Below are positions 12,313 to 25,314 of a stretch of DNA of 64,000 nucleotides, in pieces. The translations under genes were made by a program, and so were the position numbers. Under the pieces are notes generated by a model. That model was not told the origin of the DNA and did not search any database. It saw only the letters and a program-made list of their open reading frames with translations. The stretch is taken from assembly GCA_905221605.1 (NCBI GenBank), contig CAJNDS010001068.1, positions 774,675 to 838,674 of the forward strand, read 5' to 3'. The DNA comes from Symbiodinium natans (taxonomy: Eukaryota > Sar > Dinophyceae > Suessiales > Symbiodiniaceae). The first letter of the stretch is position 1. Every line of letters begins with the position of its first letter.

Positions 12313-14419
12313 GGTGCATAGGACAAGCCAAGTCGAAAAAAGCCAGTCAGCCGTTCAACGCTTGTCGAGGGAAATTGGGATTGGAGGCTCATGGGATTGG
12401 AGGTTCATGGATACCCGTGAACCTCCACGTAGGCCCCCACAGGGTACTAAATAGTCCAAACCTCAGACTTGGCTAAACCCTAAACCCTAAACCCTAAACC
12501 CCAAACCCTAAACCCGAAACCCGAAACCCTAAACCCTAAACCCTCAACCCTAAACCCTCAACCCAACCCTAAAAAGGAGGGGCCTGGATCCATGGCAGCT
12601 TCTCTGCGTTTGCTGCCGCCAGCGTGCCCTGCCAGTGCATTGTTGCAGAACGCCGCCGAGGGGCAAAAAAAAACCAATACCCTAGGGTTTAGGGATTAGG
12701 GTGTAGGGTTTAGGCTTTAGGCTTTAGGCTTTAGGGTTTAGGGCAAACCCTAAACCCTAAACCCCAACCAATACCCCACCAGCAACCTATTGGTTGTGCT
12801 AGAGCATGATAATCATGGCGTCATGAAAATTAATCATGATGATAACAGTGTCACAATAATGATAGCAATAGCCTATGAATAATGATAATGGCAGCAATTG
12901 AATGGTGAACCCTAAACCCTAAACCCTAAACCCTAAACCCTAACCCTAAACCCTAAACCCTAAACCCTAAACCCTAAACCCTAAACCCTAAACCCTAAAC
13001 CCTAAACCCTAAACCCTAAACCCTAAACCCTTGAACCCTGAAGATGCACAGCGTCGGTTCCCGAGCCCACGGAAGCTGCCCAGGCTTAGGGCTTCAGGTT
13101 TAGGGTTTAGGGTTCAGGGTTTAGGGTTTAGGGTTTAGGGTTTAGGGTTTGGGGTTTAGGGTTTGGGGTTTAGGGTTTAGGGTTTAGGCCATCACCCCAG
13201 AACCCCACAAAGCCCCAAAACCGTAAGAAGCCCCAAAATAAACACGAAGAAGAACTTTACAAACTGCTAAAAAGAGGAATACCTAAAACCATCTAAAACC
13301 CTTGAAAACACCCAAAACCTGGCATTCCCAAAATATCTCAGCCCCCTAAAAAACTCAAAAACATCCTGAAAGCCCTAAAACCCCCCTGAACCCAGAACTC
13401 CCTAAACCCCAAACCCTAAACCCTAAACCCTAAACCCTAAACCCTGAACCCTCAACCCTAAACCCTAAACCCTAAAAGCGCCTTGACGTCATGGTAGGCA
13501 TCCTCATCGAAGTTTCGGAGCAACTTATGGAGGTAGCCTCGCGAGGGGAGGTGAAGAGAGAAGTCTGGGCTTGGGGTTTAGGGTTTAGGGTATTTAGGGT
13601 ATTTAGGGTAGATAGGGTAGATAGGGTAGATAGGGTTTAGGGTTTAGGGTTTAGGGTTTAGGGTTTCGGGTTTCGGGTTTGGGGTTTAGGGTTTAGGGTT
13701 TAGGGTTTCGGTTTAGGGTTTCGGGTATTTAGGGCTTAGGGTTTAGGGTATTTGGGGATTAGGGTTTAGAGGTTTAAGCGTCTTGGAGTTTGGGGGTGTA
13801 GGGGTTTAGGGTTTAGGGCTCAGGCGTTTGTACTTGGAGGTTCATGGGCAGCTACAAGTAAGCCGATATTTGGGGCAACTTAGGCTGCGCATATCCGATG
13901 TGTAACGATCCATGAACTTCAGGTGGAAGCCCGCACGCATTTAGAGAGGTTCACCACATGAACCCCAAAGGGGCTCATGGTTCATCTTCTTAGTCGGAAT
14001 TCGAGTAGTAATTATGGGGTACATGACCCCAATATTAGAGCCCATTCCCCTAAACCCTAAACCCTAAACCCGTCCCCAAGGTAGGGGCCAACGGGAACTT
14101 TGCTACTCTGGCATAGGCAGACGGGTCTAACGTGACATGGGTACTTCCCAAAATAGGGGGTACCCCTTTTATACCCCAAACAGAAGAGAATCCCCTTAAA
14201 GGAACCCCCCACCCCGCCCCAAAAAAAAGGGTACCCCGATTTTCGCAAACCCTAAACCCTAAACCCTAAAACCTAAACCCTAAACCCTAAACCCCCATAG
14301 AGGGGCCCAAAAACACCATCTGAAGCCCTTAGAACCCTGCTTGGCCTCTCCAGTGGGTGACCTTGTCTCGGGGAAGGACCTCGACGACCTTCTTGACGTG
14401 AGAGCACGCCTGCAAAGTA
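12313..14419. repeat. Telomere-repeat patchwork with unique spacers
   Basis: CCCTAAA arrays at about 12474-12560, 12908-13040 and 13400-13475; TTTAGGG-type arrays at about 13100-13185 and 13575-13760, the latter including ATTTAGGGT and GATAGGGTA variants. The spacer at 13190-13400 is a decayed CCCAAAA-rich stretch that looks like an old degenerate array. No gene is recognised. Confidence 0.7.
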
Positions 14420-14597
14420 GGGTTTAGGGTTTAGGGTTTGGGGTTTGGGGTTCAGGGTTTAGGGTTTGGGGTTTGGGGTTTGGGGTTTAGGGTTTAGGGC
14501 TTGGGGTTTGGGGTTTGGGGTTTGGGGTTTAGGGTTTGGGGTTTGGGGTTTGGGGTTTGGGGTTTGGGGTTTAGGGTTTAGGGTTTAGGGTTTAAGG
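14420..14597 (+). repeat. Mixed TTTAGGG/TTTGGGG array
   Basis: A tandem array in which TTTGGGG units dominate and occur in blocks between TTTAGGG units. The block structure suggests slippage or unequal exchange within the array. Confidence 0.85.
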
Positions 14598-17500
14598 GCG
14601 CAGAGAGGATCACGGAATATCATCCCGGACGACGACGGTGAGGAGGACGAGGAGGAGGAGGGTGTCAATGACGATGACGGCGATGATGAATACCGACCAG
14701 TATGATCATGGGTGGCGAGGATGAAAATGAACCCTAAACCCTAAGCCCTAAACCCTAAACCCTAAACCCTAAACTGAAGGTGACAGTGATGGCGATGGTG
14801 GTGGGGTCATGGTGCTGGTTGGTGGAATGGCCAGCGCCATGGTTCGACGTCATTAGCAGCAGCATCATCCTCCTCTTCTTCCTCCTCTTCTTCGTGATCA
14901 TCCCAATCAACAACATCCTCTGTTGTCACCCAACGAAACTTTCTCGTGTCGAAGCTACCATGGGCTGTATCCTCAGAACAACGACGCAAAAGCCAGAAGC
15001 CTGTCTGGACTTCCATAGCTGCGAAAGCTCCTGGGCTTCCCCGAAATCCTGCTGCCCTTCCCAAAAATGTGCACTTACACGTCACTGAAACCCCCAAGAC
15101 CCTTCGTTGAGGAAGTGTCTTTCAACGACTCCCCGAAGCATGAACTCCCCACTTCGACCACAAATCCCTCCATGCTTTATGTCTTGCATTGCACCCTAAA
15201 CCCTAAACCCTAAACCCTAAACCCTAAACCCTAAACCCTAAACCCTAAACCCTAAACCCAGATCTTCCCCGTTGGCTGAGGCTTTGGCATCCTGCAGCTT
15301 GTTTCGTTCCCACAACGCATCCAGCAGCAGGAGGATCTTATGGTCGAAGTCATTGCGGCAAAGGACCTTGGGTTGAGGGTTTAGGGTTTAAGGCTTTAGG
15401 ATTTAGGGTTTAGGGTTTCGGGTTTAGGGTTTAGGGTTTAGGGTTTACGGTTTAGGGTTTAGGGTTTAGGGTTTGAGCGCTCAGGGCCGAGTGCCCAGGA
15501 TCCTGGGTGTGGGCTCTGAGGAAGACGTAGAGGTTCTCAACAGCACGTGCAGCACAGGGCTCGCACGAGAGAGGGCCGAAGTTTCCCTAAACCCTAAACC
15601 CTAAACCCTAAACCCTAAACCCCTAAACCCTAAACCCTAAACCCTAAACCCTAAACCCTAAACCCTAATTAAAACCTAAACCCTAAACCCTCCCTAGAGC
15701 CCAAGTTCCCCAACGCACAGCCAACCCTGAACACCCCGAACAGGTCCTACATCCATGAACACCCCAGAACGTCTGAACTCTGAACACCAGGTCCTCATCC
15801 GCTCTACTCGAGCCATAGTTGACTATTTTGACTATTGTATCTGCGCACGAGCGTGCGTGGGTTTCATCATGTCATTCTCTGACGTCTAAATGAAACTCTG
15901 GTCCCAACACCATGCGTTTCGAAACATGAAACCACAAGCCACAAACCCTAAACCCCTCGACCCAAACCCTAAACCCCTCGACCCCAAGCCTTAAACCCTG
16001 AACCCTAGACCCCAAACCCTAAACCCTAAACCCTGAACCCTCAACCCCAAACCCCAAACAGATTTCCCTGACCCTAAACCCTAAACCCTAAACCCTAAAC
16101 CCTCAAGCGCATTTTCAACCCGGAAGCGGTATTTTTGATGAGGTCGTCGATCAGTTGTCGATAGGGCTTCCTGCTGCCCAAAGGGGTTTCGGGTTTCGGG
16201 TTTAGGGTTTAGGGTTTAGGGTTTCGGGTTTCGGGTTTAGGGTTTCGGGTTTAGGGTTTCGGGTTTAGGGCTTAGGGTCGAAGATTTGTGCTTGGGGTTT
16301 AGGGTTTAGGGTTCAGGGCTTAGGGTTCAGGGTTCAGGGTGTGGGGTTCAGGGCTTCAACAACTCAATGAGGGAGCCTCTCTGCAAATGGGGACGGGTGA
16401 TTCGACGGAGACACCCGTAGATTTCACAGGCCGCAAGAAGAACCAGCCCACCAGAGACAGGCCTTAAACCTTACAAACCCCAAACCCAAAATGCCTTGTT
16501 TACTTAATTATAAGGGGTTTATTTGTTGCTACCCAGAAACCCTTAACTTGACCCTTAACCCATAAACTGATGAACCCCGAAACCCCAAAACCCTCTGAAC
16601 CCTAAACCCTAAACTCTGAACCCCAAATCCTAAGCCCTAGACCCGTAAACCCTAAACCCTGAACCCATAAACCCTAAAACCCTAAACCCTGAACCCTAAA
16701 CTCTAACTCCCAGATCCTCAACCCCAAGCCCTAGACCCCAAACCCCTAAACCCTAACCCCAAATCCTAAACCCTAAACCTTATAAACCCTAAACCCTAAA
16801 CCCTAAACCCTAAACCCTAAACCCTAAACCCTAAACCCTAAACCCTAAACCCTAAACCCTAAACCCCGGTAGGTTGCACCGCGCTCCGCTCCTTGCCAGC
16901 TCGAGCGCAGGGCCTGAGCTGGCCTCCTCGCGAGGCAAAAGAGAGCCGCAGCACGCGGATTAGGGTTTAGGGTTTAGGGTTTAGGGTTTGGGGTTTAGGG
17001 TTTAGGGTTTAGGGTTTAGGGTTTAGGGTTTAGGGTTTAGGGTTTAGGGTTTAGGGTTTAGGGTTTAGGGTTTAGGGTTTAGGGTTTAGGGCTTAGGTGT
17101 TGGATGAGGACTGTTGGATCTTTAGGTTCTTTCAGAAGCCTAGAGAATTGCCAAGATGATCCCCGTATCGTCCCTGAATTATCTGTCTTGAGACGGGCTG
17201 AGCACACAACCCGAAGCTCTAAACCCCAGACGTAGGACTCTAAACCCCACACCCTGCGCGCGAAACAGCCTAGAAACCAAAGCAGGCCGCTCCTGCGAGG
17301 GTTTAAGTGCTTTGGTGTAGGAGGTTCAGGGTTTCGGGTACATTTTCAGTAGGGTTTTTCGTACCCTGGATAAGGTTATAAAAACGGTTGCCTTGTTTTG
17401 AACCCTTACACATGAAGCGCCAAGTATCCGAAAAAAACACATCGCCAGCAGCAACCCCTGCGTTATCGTGTTTAGGGCTGCAGGGCTTTGGGATGCGCTA

Positions 17501-18247
17501 GGGAGTATTGAGGCGTTCGCGTTTCTGAAACTTTCAAGGGTTTGAGGGTTTCGGGCTACAAGGCTTTTTGGGCTTTCTGGGCATTGCGGGCTTAGGGCGC
17601 TAAGGTTTGAGTGTTTCCGCGCTTGAGGCCGCCTAAGACCCTAGACCTAAGCCCACGAACCCAGAACTTTGAACCGTAAACCCTACACCCTACACCCGAC
17701 ACCTTAAACAGTAAACCTTATAAACCCTAAACCTTATAAACCCTAAACCTTGTCAACCCTAAACCCTGTACACCCTAAACCCTAAACCCTAAGCCCTAAG
17801 CCCTAAACCCTAAACCCTAAACCCCAAACCCTAAGCCCTAAACCCTAAACCCTAACCCCAAACCCCAAACTCCAAACCCCAAACCCAAGGCAAGCCGACC
17901 GTCCTTGCCCTTTTCCCCATCGTCGCTTCTGGGCCGGTCGGCCGGCTTTCCCTGCTTGGTTCAGGGTACTGAAACCCAATTATAAGATTCGGGGGTTTAG
18001 GGTTTAGGGTTTAGGGTTTAGGGTTTAGGGTTTAGGGCTTAGGGCTTAGGGCTTAGGGCTTAGGGTTTAGGGGTCCGGTATAACCCACTTGTAGGCCCCT
18101 GAAGTACCCTGACCCCACAAGGTGGTGGGGGCTTGTCGCGAGGGGGTTAGGGTTTAGGGTTAGGGCTTAGGGTCTAGGGTTTGGGGTTTCGGGTTTAGGG
18201 TTTAGGGTTTAGGGCTTCGGGTTCAGCACTCCGGGTCGAGCATCTTT
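14598..18247. repeat. Telomere-repeat patchwork; gene fragments possible but unsupported
   Basis: CCCTAAA arrays at about 15195-15258, 15586-15690, 15950-16105, 16560-16866 and 17760-17885; TTTAGGG or TTTCGGG arrays at 15375-15475, 16185-16350, 16965-17090 and 17995-18072. The spacer 14600-15190 has GAN-type triplets and an open minus-strand frame (14807-15097) ending in an acidic Glu run, perhaps a gene fragment; I do not recognise it. The other spacers show nothing I can name. Confidence 0.65.
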
Positions 18248-18319
18248 ATGGCTAAGATCTATTACAGCTCGGACATAACACCCACCCACCCAGACAATCC
18301 CACAACATTGAGAAAGCAA

Positions 18320-18482
18320 AAACGGCCTACTCTGAAAATACAGCGGCCTTATTCTGAAAAGAATACCTTATTCTTAAAAATCAAGCGGCCTTATTCTGAA
18401 AATAAAGCGGCCCTTTCTGAAATTCAATTAGCCTTTGGCGTGGTTTTGGCCTTATTCTGAAAATAAAGCGGCCTTATTCTGT
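18320..18482 (+). repeat. Short tandem family with core GCGGCCTTATTCTGAAAA
   Basis: The core GCGGCCTTATTCTGAAAA and close variants recur about six times in 160 bp at irregular spacing, beginning with ACGGCCTACTCTGAAAA. It stops abruptly where a telomere-type run begins at 18482. It makes a low-complexity open frame (18248-18460) that I do not regard as a gene. Confidence 0.7.
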
Positions 18483-19429
18483 TTAGGGATCAGGGTTTAG
18501 GGTTCGAGAGCTTAGGGTTTAGGCGTTCGCGCCGAGGGCTCGGAAAGCCCTTTGCGAGGGGATGAGACTGCCTAGCAAAGGCACACCTCCCTGCGCCACG
18601 ACTCTGGCCATGATTCCGAAGACGCCCTAAACCCTAAACCCTAAACCCTAAACCCTAAACCCTAAACCCTAAACCCTAAACCCCTAAACCCCTAAACCCC
18701 TAAACCCCTAAACCCCTAAACCCCTAAACCGCTAAACCCCAAACCCTAAACCCTAGAGTTCGAGTTTTGGGTAGGGTGTTGGGTTTAGGGTTTTTTGGGT
18801 TCAGGGACTCAGGGCTTACAGTGGGGCTTAGGGTTTAAGGTTCAGGTGGCATCGTCGGCCTCTTTGTCCTTGTCCTGGTCCCGATCCCATTTTCGATCAC
18901 GATCGTATCGGTCCCGATAGTATCTGGGTGGCCCCCACCAGTCCTCGGGCTCAGGCTTCGACGTTTAGGGGTTTAGGGTTTAGGGTTTATTTAGGGGGTT
19001 TAATGAGGATTTAGTTAGGGTTTAATTAGGGTTTAGGGTTTAGGGTTTAGGGTTTAGGGTTTAGGGTTCAGGGTTCAGGGTTCAGGGTTCAGGGTTTAGG
19101 GTTTAGGGTTTAGGGTTTAGGGTTTAGGGTTTAGGGTCGACAACCCCAGAGATTTACTTGGAGGTTCAACGCGAAAATGTCGTAAACAGTACAGTGGCCT
19201 ATCACCCCACTTGCAAGTGCACAGGAACCTTCAAGCATCACAAGCTCCGGGTAAGCCCTAAACTCTCCTAAACCCGAAGCCTAAACCCTGAACCCTTTCC
19301 TCGGACGTCTAAGAGCGCTATGGCGTCGCGACATCAGGAGAGGCACCGAGGCTGTAAGGAACAAGTCTACTGAGCCTAGGTCCTATAGCAACCAAAGAAG
19401 AACTAAAACGGCAGGGTTTACGGTTTAGG
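18483..19429. repeat. Telomere-repeat patchwork
   Basis: CCCTAAA array with CCCCTAAA units at about 18626-18755 and a TTTAGGG array at about 18965-19136 that includes TTCAGGG units. The spacers hold no recognised gene. The motif TACTTGGAGGTTCA, which recurs elsewhere in the window, appears with one change near 19155. Confidence 0.65.
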
Positions 19430-19520
19430 TTGGGATGTTCCCCTTATACTAACAGCCCTTAATCGGGATATCATAGGGGGTGCCTTTTAAGGACTGTTCG
19501 TACAAGGGGGAACATCCCAA
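19430..19520. mobile_element. Fold-back (MITE-like) element, family 1, copy 1
   Basis: A 91-bp sequence with imperfect terminal inverted repeats of about 33 bp: it begins TTGGGATGTTCCCC and ends GGGGGAACATCCCAA. The arms differ by one indel and about three substitutions. It sits inside telomere-type DNA, with GGTTTAGG on both sides, so a target duplication cannot be separated from the repeat. A second copy at 22732-22839 shares the ends. Confidence 0.75.
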
Positions 19521-22376
19521 GGTTTAGGGTTTAAGGTTTGGGGCTTAGGGTTTAGGGTTCGGGGTTTGGGGGGGGTGTCTTTGTTGGGAACTTCTCCCAA
19601 TCCCACCTCAGTGTGTCTATTCCCCTGAACCCTAAACAGTCTAGAAAACTGCACCTTGGACCCTGCAGGTTTCACCCTTGGGCTTGGAGACCCTCTTGTA
19701 AGATGCCCAAGGGGGGGGGGAACCTTTAGGCCTTTAGGGGTACAACCTTAGGGGAAGGAGTGCGAATCCCTTGACATAGATTGGGCCCGGACATGTCCGT
19801 AGCCATGGTATGGCCAAGGTGCCGACCTAGGAGACGTTCTTGCGGCACTTAGGGGATGGGATTTTAGGGGGACCCTTGGAGAGATAGACCCTCTGAAAAA
19901 GGTCCCTGTTTAAGAGAGCCAGAAGAGGGTTAAGAAGGGGTTCCCTTTTGAGGGTCCCCCTTATCCTACCTAGGAGAGCTTAAGCATGTTGTGCAGGGAT
20001 AGGGCGGATGCAGCTACGAGGCTGCTTCAAACATTGAACCCCAAACCCGAAGCCCCCAATAAAGACCCATTAAACCCTAAACGCTAAAGGACCTCAAAGC
20101 CCCAAAAAAAAACCGAGCCCCCAAACCCCCAAACCCTTCAAATTGTTCAAAGGGTTTCGGCTACCAAAATTCCGCGGGGGAGGCCTGGCTTGGGTGTCCT
20201 ACAAGAACTTAAATACAGTACAGTGTATATATCCAGAGCACAGTATATACGATCTATCTATCTATCTCTACATATATGTATATATATATATATATATATA
20301 CATATACATATTAATATAATATATATATATATATATATACAAATAGTATATTACATATCTATGTTCTTTGAAGGATCCACACCACTGACTTCGAAATCTG
20401 GGGTTGAACCCCGCTGAGCAAGTACGGAGTTCCTGAGGTGAGAGCCACCACATCCTGCCAGAGGCCAAAAGGAGCTTCGGGCAGGCTCCGGTTGAGGGTT
20501 TAGGGTTTAGGGTTTAGGGTTTAGGGTTTAGGGTTTGGGGTTTGGGGTTTGGGGTTTAGGGTTTACGGTTTAGGGTTTAGGGGCACAAGGCTACTGTAGG
20601 GGCCTGAATAGTTAGGATGGGGTTTTGAGGGTTCTTGTGGTATAATTCTAGAGGGACCCTAAGGAACTACTATTAGTAGTTCTAATTCTAAAGGGAGGAA
20701 CTACTATTTGTAACTATTCCGACCTATGCTGCTGTGGTGAACTTGTGCTGTGCAGGAATCCAAAACATCTAGCAGACCTCCGAACCCTGGTAGGGCTTAG
20801 GGTTTAGGGTTTAGGGTTTAGGGTTTGGAGTTTAGAGTTTAGGGTTTAGGGCGTAGGGTTTAGGGTTTGGGGTTTGGGGTTTGGGTTTCGGGTTTCAGGG
20901 TTTAGGGCTTGTGTCATGCGATATTGGTGCTTTGTATATACATACACCCCCATACTTCTTATACACTGAAGTAGAAAACAATATAACATGACAGACAAAT
21001 ATGAATAACTCTGTGTATATATATACATATACAGAGTAGCTTGGTTCGTTTGTGGGGAGGGGATTTCCACCACGCAGTTGGGGGGCTGGAGGGCTGATCA
21101 AGGCAGCAATTAAGTGTAGCTTCAAAAGTGGTTTAGGGTTTAGGGTTTAGGGTTTAGGGTTTAGGGTTTAGGGTTTAGGGTTTAGGGTTTAGGGTTTAGG
21201 GTTTAGTGTGGGCTTGATAAGAAGATCTAAGCCCTGCGCAACGAGAATAAGGCCCCAGTCTGGGTCCTCGAAAGTTCTAGGGAAGGAGCTGAGAAATCAG
21301 CACGCTCCAAACACTGAATCAAGAGATTCGTGCCCCTAAGCCCAAAATTGAAAACCCTAAACCCTAAACCCTAAACCCTAAACCCTAAACCCTAAACCCT
21401 AAACCCTAAACCCTAAACCCTAAAGCCTTCCGAGGCTCCCCAAACCGCACCCAAGTGAAGGGGGTGAAGATGAGACTTGAACAGCTGCGGCCCGTTCCCC
21501 CAAAAGAAGGACATTCTAAACCCAACAAAACCCTGAACCCTAAAGCCCCAACTCCAAAAAACCGCACCCAAGTAGGCTCCTTCATAGTGGAGGCCCCGAA
21601 GCCCCCGAAGCCCCGCCCTAAGCCCCCTAAGCCCCCTAAACCCTAAACCCTAAACCCTGAACCCTAAACCCTAAACCCTAAACCCTAAGCCCTCCGTCGG
21701 AGCGCCTCCTTCACTTAAAAGAGCAAGTGCAACTCGTGTCCCCAGCCAAAGCTAGGCAGACTTGAGCCACAGCTATCAAAGCAGCAGAGAATGGGGTTTA
21801 GGGTTTAGGGTTTAGGGTTTAGGGTCTAGGGTTTAGGGCTTAGGGCTTAGGACTTAAGGTTTAGGGTTTAGGGCTAGTGCCTTTAGGGTCAGGACTTCCT
21901 CTCGCACAGTCGCGCGGAACCAGTGAGGGCATGAAAGGTTCGGGATAGGGTTTAGGGCTTAAGGTTCAGGGTTCGGGGTTTAGGGTTTAGGCTCTAGGCC
22001 TTTTTGGTGTTGAGGCTCCGATTCTACGACTGCCATGGGATCCACCGACGACCCCTGAAGCTCTGCGGAATTCAGATGCACTGTGGGCTCTGAACCCTGA
22101 ACCCTGAACCCTAAACCCTAAACCCTAAACCCTAAACCCTAAACCCCAAACCCCAAACCCCAAACCCTAAACCCCAAACCCTAAGCCCCAGGGCTTGCAC
22201 GAGTTTTGGAGACTCCCGCCAGCGGGACTTGACTAGAAGTGACCCCGCGACGAAGGCGACAGGTCCGCAATCCCACTTGGCACTACCTCGACACCTCAAC
22301 AGTACTTGGAGGTTCAGGGTACCTGGGGTTTAGGGTTTAGGGTTTAGGGTTTCGGGTGTGGGGCTTAGGGGTTTAG
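19521..22376. repeat. Telomere-repeat patchwork with AT microsatellite
   Basis: TTTAGGG-type arrays near 20495-20580, 20790-20915, 21130-21206 and 21795-21870; CCCTAAA arrays near 21353-21425, 21640-21690 and 22080-22190. An (AT)n microsatellite region lies at 20270-20341. The spacer 19690-20200 is unique and has no recognised gene. TACTTGGAGGTTCAGGGT occurs at 22303-22320. Confidence 0.65.
20270..20341. repeat. (TA)n microsatellite
   Basis: Alternating TA with occasional C or G, in two main blocks separated by CATATACATATTAATATAA. A related TA run also occurs at about 23589-23620. Confidence 0.9.
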
Positions 22377-22493
22377 GGTTCAGGGTACTTTGTAACCCAA
22401 TGAAAACTGTACTTCTAACCCTGTAAGGGTACTTAAGGGGCTGATTAGTGGGTTATAACTACACTTATAATTGGTATTTAAGAACCCTGAACC
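22377..22493 (-). mobile_element. Fold-back element, family 2, copy 1
   Basis: A 117-bp sequence starting GGTTCAGGGTACTT and ending AAGAACCCTGAACC, so the ends form an inverted repeat. Its reverse complement aligns well with 57953-58033: both contain CAATTA.AAGTG.AGTT.TAAC and then AAGTACAGTTTT.ATTGGGTTAC. No transposase is encoded, so it would be non-autonomous. Confidence 0.65.
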
Positions 22494-22731
22494 TCCAAGT
22501 AAAGCTCCACGGATCCACAACGCGAGTCGTCCCCTCATCAAGGAGTCATACTCCCACGCTTGAGGATGTACCCCTAAGAGGTTCCCTCCCTTGGTCTGCC
22601 CTGATATTCCGTTTGAGGATGTTAAGACACAGGGCCCCCAAACCCGAGGGTACAACTTTAGGGGTCCGAGGTAGTCCCATGGCCTTTAGGCTATCTGCCA
22701 AAGATCTGGGGAGTTCCTGGGTACCTAGCAG

Positions 22732-22839
22732 TGGGATGTTCAGCCTTATGCTAACAGTCTGCCATAGAGATTATACTTCCCCCCCCCCCCCCAAGTATCA
22801 TCCCTATTAAGGACTGATAGTATAAGGGGGAACATCCCA
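22732..22839. mobile_element. Fold-back (MITE-like) element, family 1, copy 2
   Basis: A 108-bp relative of the element at 19430-19520. It begins TGGGATGTTC and ends GGGGGAACATCCCA, with an internal run of 14 C. It is flanked by ACCTAGCAG (22723-22731) and ACCTAACAG (22840-22848), a likely 9-bp target-site duplication with one mismatch. A 9-bp duplication would fit Mutator-like elements; this is inference. Confidence 0.75.
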
Positions 22840-25314
22840 ACCTAACAGTGTTAAAGAATATGGATATAGCTGCAACCTTATTTATAGACTGAAGAGGGGC
22901 TTCCCCCAAAACCCGCCACGAAAGCTGCCAGCAGCCCCGAAAGGCTTCCTGAGAGGGTGTAATGGGGCACTTACTGGGGCAGCCCAACAGCCTAAAGTCC
23001 TGAATCCCAACCTTTAAACCCTTAACTCTAAAACCTCAATTCCCCCCCCAAAAAAATGCTCAAACCCGAAACCTCAAGACCCTGAGAAGGGTTTAGGGTT
23101 TAGGGTTTAGGGTTTAGGGTTTAGGGTCTAGGTTGGGCGTGGATTCCTCTGGAGACCATATGAGGTGCTTCCCCGGCTGCAAAGCAGGCTCTCACGAAGG
23201 GAAGGGCAGGACACACTCAGATCTGCAGTTTAGGGTTTAGGGTTTAAGGTTTAGGGTTTAGGGTTTAGGGTTTAAGGTTTAGGGTTTAGGGTTTAGGGTT
23301 TGGGGTTTAGGGTTTAGGGTTAGGGTTAGGGGTTAGGGTCCAGGGCTTTCAGGCTTTTGGGCTTGCAGGGCTTTGGGCTGGGGGGTGTGGGGTTTAGGGC
23401 CTTGAGGGGTTTATAGCGTTTAGGGTTTAGGGCATGGGGGTGTTTACGTGTGTTCCCCCCGTTAGGGTCGAAAGGCTTACATGGGGTGGAGGTGTGGGAA
23501 CTTCGGGGGGTCCATACAAAGAATAAGATGCTTAAGGCCTCAGCGCTTCATATCATTTTTTGATTTTCTTACTACTATTGTTAACAATGATATATATATA
23601 TATATGTATATGTATATAATTGCATTAGTGTTGTCTATGTAGAAATGTTGCATTTTGTGTAACAATACCTTTTGACCTTTATGGTACATGTCGTCGTACT
23701 TTCAAATTCAGGGCCGGGGGGGCTCTCGGAACAACTGTCAACTACCCAAGCAAGAACCCACCTCTTCTTGGAGGCTTCGGCTGTTGGATTTTGGGGTCCT
23801 TGCAAGCAGGGTTTAGGGCTTAGGGCCTAGGGCTTAGGGTTTAGGGTTTAGGGTTTAGGGCTTAGGGTTTAGGGTTTAGGGTTCTGAGTATGGAAACTGC
23901 TATACTGAGAACCCGTTTTCGGGCACTTGGAATTCTAAAACTACTTAAAACTTGGCTGCGCTTAGTAGGGTACCTATACATTCAATTTTAGCTGCCTTCT
24001 TAAGAAACCCAATAAACCCAAAAAGGCTACAGATCTAAAGTTACAGTAAAGCACCACAGCGTAAACTTCCCAGTCACGCTTGGAACGAGAGCACGCCGTC
24101 CCCTGCAGGCAGCCTTGAATTGTTCACACAGTGAGAGTCTGACACCCCTGGCTTGCAACCGATCTCCGAGGCTTAGCACCTGGGAGTTTAGGGTTTAGGG
24201 TTTAGGGTTTAGGGCTTAGGGCTTAGGGTTTAGGGTTCGTGTTTGGGGTTTAAGGTTTAGGGCTAGGGGTTAGGGCTTGAACTCGAGAGTACCACTCCCA
24301 CTGCGGCAGACGTTTGCAGGCACTGCCTTGCAATGCGATTAAACCGGGCAGATGGCAGGGAAGCCCTGGCTTTGGGAAATCGTCGGGGGTCTAAACCAAG
24401 AAAACTTACTTCTCCTTACTCAGGGTTAAGGGTACAGCTACTTGTGAAGGACTTTAGAATCTCTGAAAAAAGTGCCGGTGAAGCCACTTTCAGCACAAGG
24501 CAGAGAAAGCGTCTTGCAGTCTAACCATCGCCCTAAACCCTAAACCCTAAACCCTAAACCCTAAATTTCGGGCTTCAGGGTTCTACGAGCCTTTCTGCTC
24601 CGGTCACGCGCTGCTCATGCCTTCAGATCCAGGACGGTGTCGCAGACTGCATACCTCGCCATTGTGTACCCTGAAACCTAAAACCCTACACCCTGAACCC
24701 TAAACCCTAAACCCTAAACCCTAAACCCTAAACCCTAAACCTCCACGCCCTTCTCTCCCTTCTCTTGCGTCTAGAGCTCCAAAACTTCAAATGCTTCGAG
24801 CCCCAGGTCTTCGGGTGACTGAACATGGCCTTCGTGGCTTTCGCACGTGCGCACCCAAGATCGCTTTCCCTCGAAACCCGAAACCCGAAACCCGAAACCC
24901 TAAACCCTAAACCCTAAAACCCTAAACCCTAAACCCTAAGCTATTTAGAGACTTGTAGGGTTGAGGCCTCAACTCAAGCCAACTGCCCACTTCCAAAAAC
25001 TTCCTCCATTTCAGGGAGTCTCGTGTCAGAGGTTGGCAGCTGTGAGGTCAGGGGGGTTCCTCCTAACAGGGGTCTCAAGGAGATCCGACAGGGGTCCCAG
25101 GAGGGTTTCAGGAGGGTTTAAGGTTTAGGGTTTAGGGTTTAGAGTTTAGGGTTTAGGGTTTAGGGTTTCGGGTTTAGGGTTTAGGGTTTGGGGGGGTCCT
25201 AGCTGGGTTCAGGGTACTGGTTTCGAGGAGAACCTGCTCCGGTACCAATCGTGGGTACCGACCTCCAAGCTGCAGGAGGTGGGCGTTGCGCCATAAAGGT
25301 CGAAGGGCTCAAGC
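22840..25314. repeat. Telomere-repeat patchwork up to the provirus insertion site
   Basis: Short arrays near 23085-23130, 23228-23340, 23810-23883, 24185-24235, 24530-24565, 24690-24740, 24875-24940 and 25115-25195. Spacers, including an AT-rich piece at 23530-23710, show no recognisable gene. Confidence 0.65.

Noticed and set aside
19796-19821. Relic of the dinoflagellate spliced leader (TCCGTAGCCAT match)
   Set aside because: Only the first 11 nt match well; the following bases diverge and no gene follows, so chance is likely.
20395-20415. tRNA T-arm-like GGGGTTGAACCCC
   Set aside because: No A box or anticodon arm at the right distance, and the loop is too short for a T-loop.
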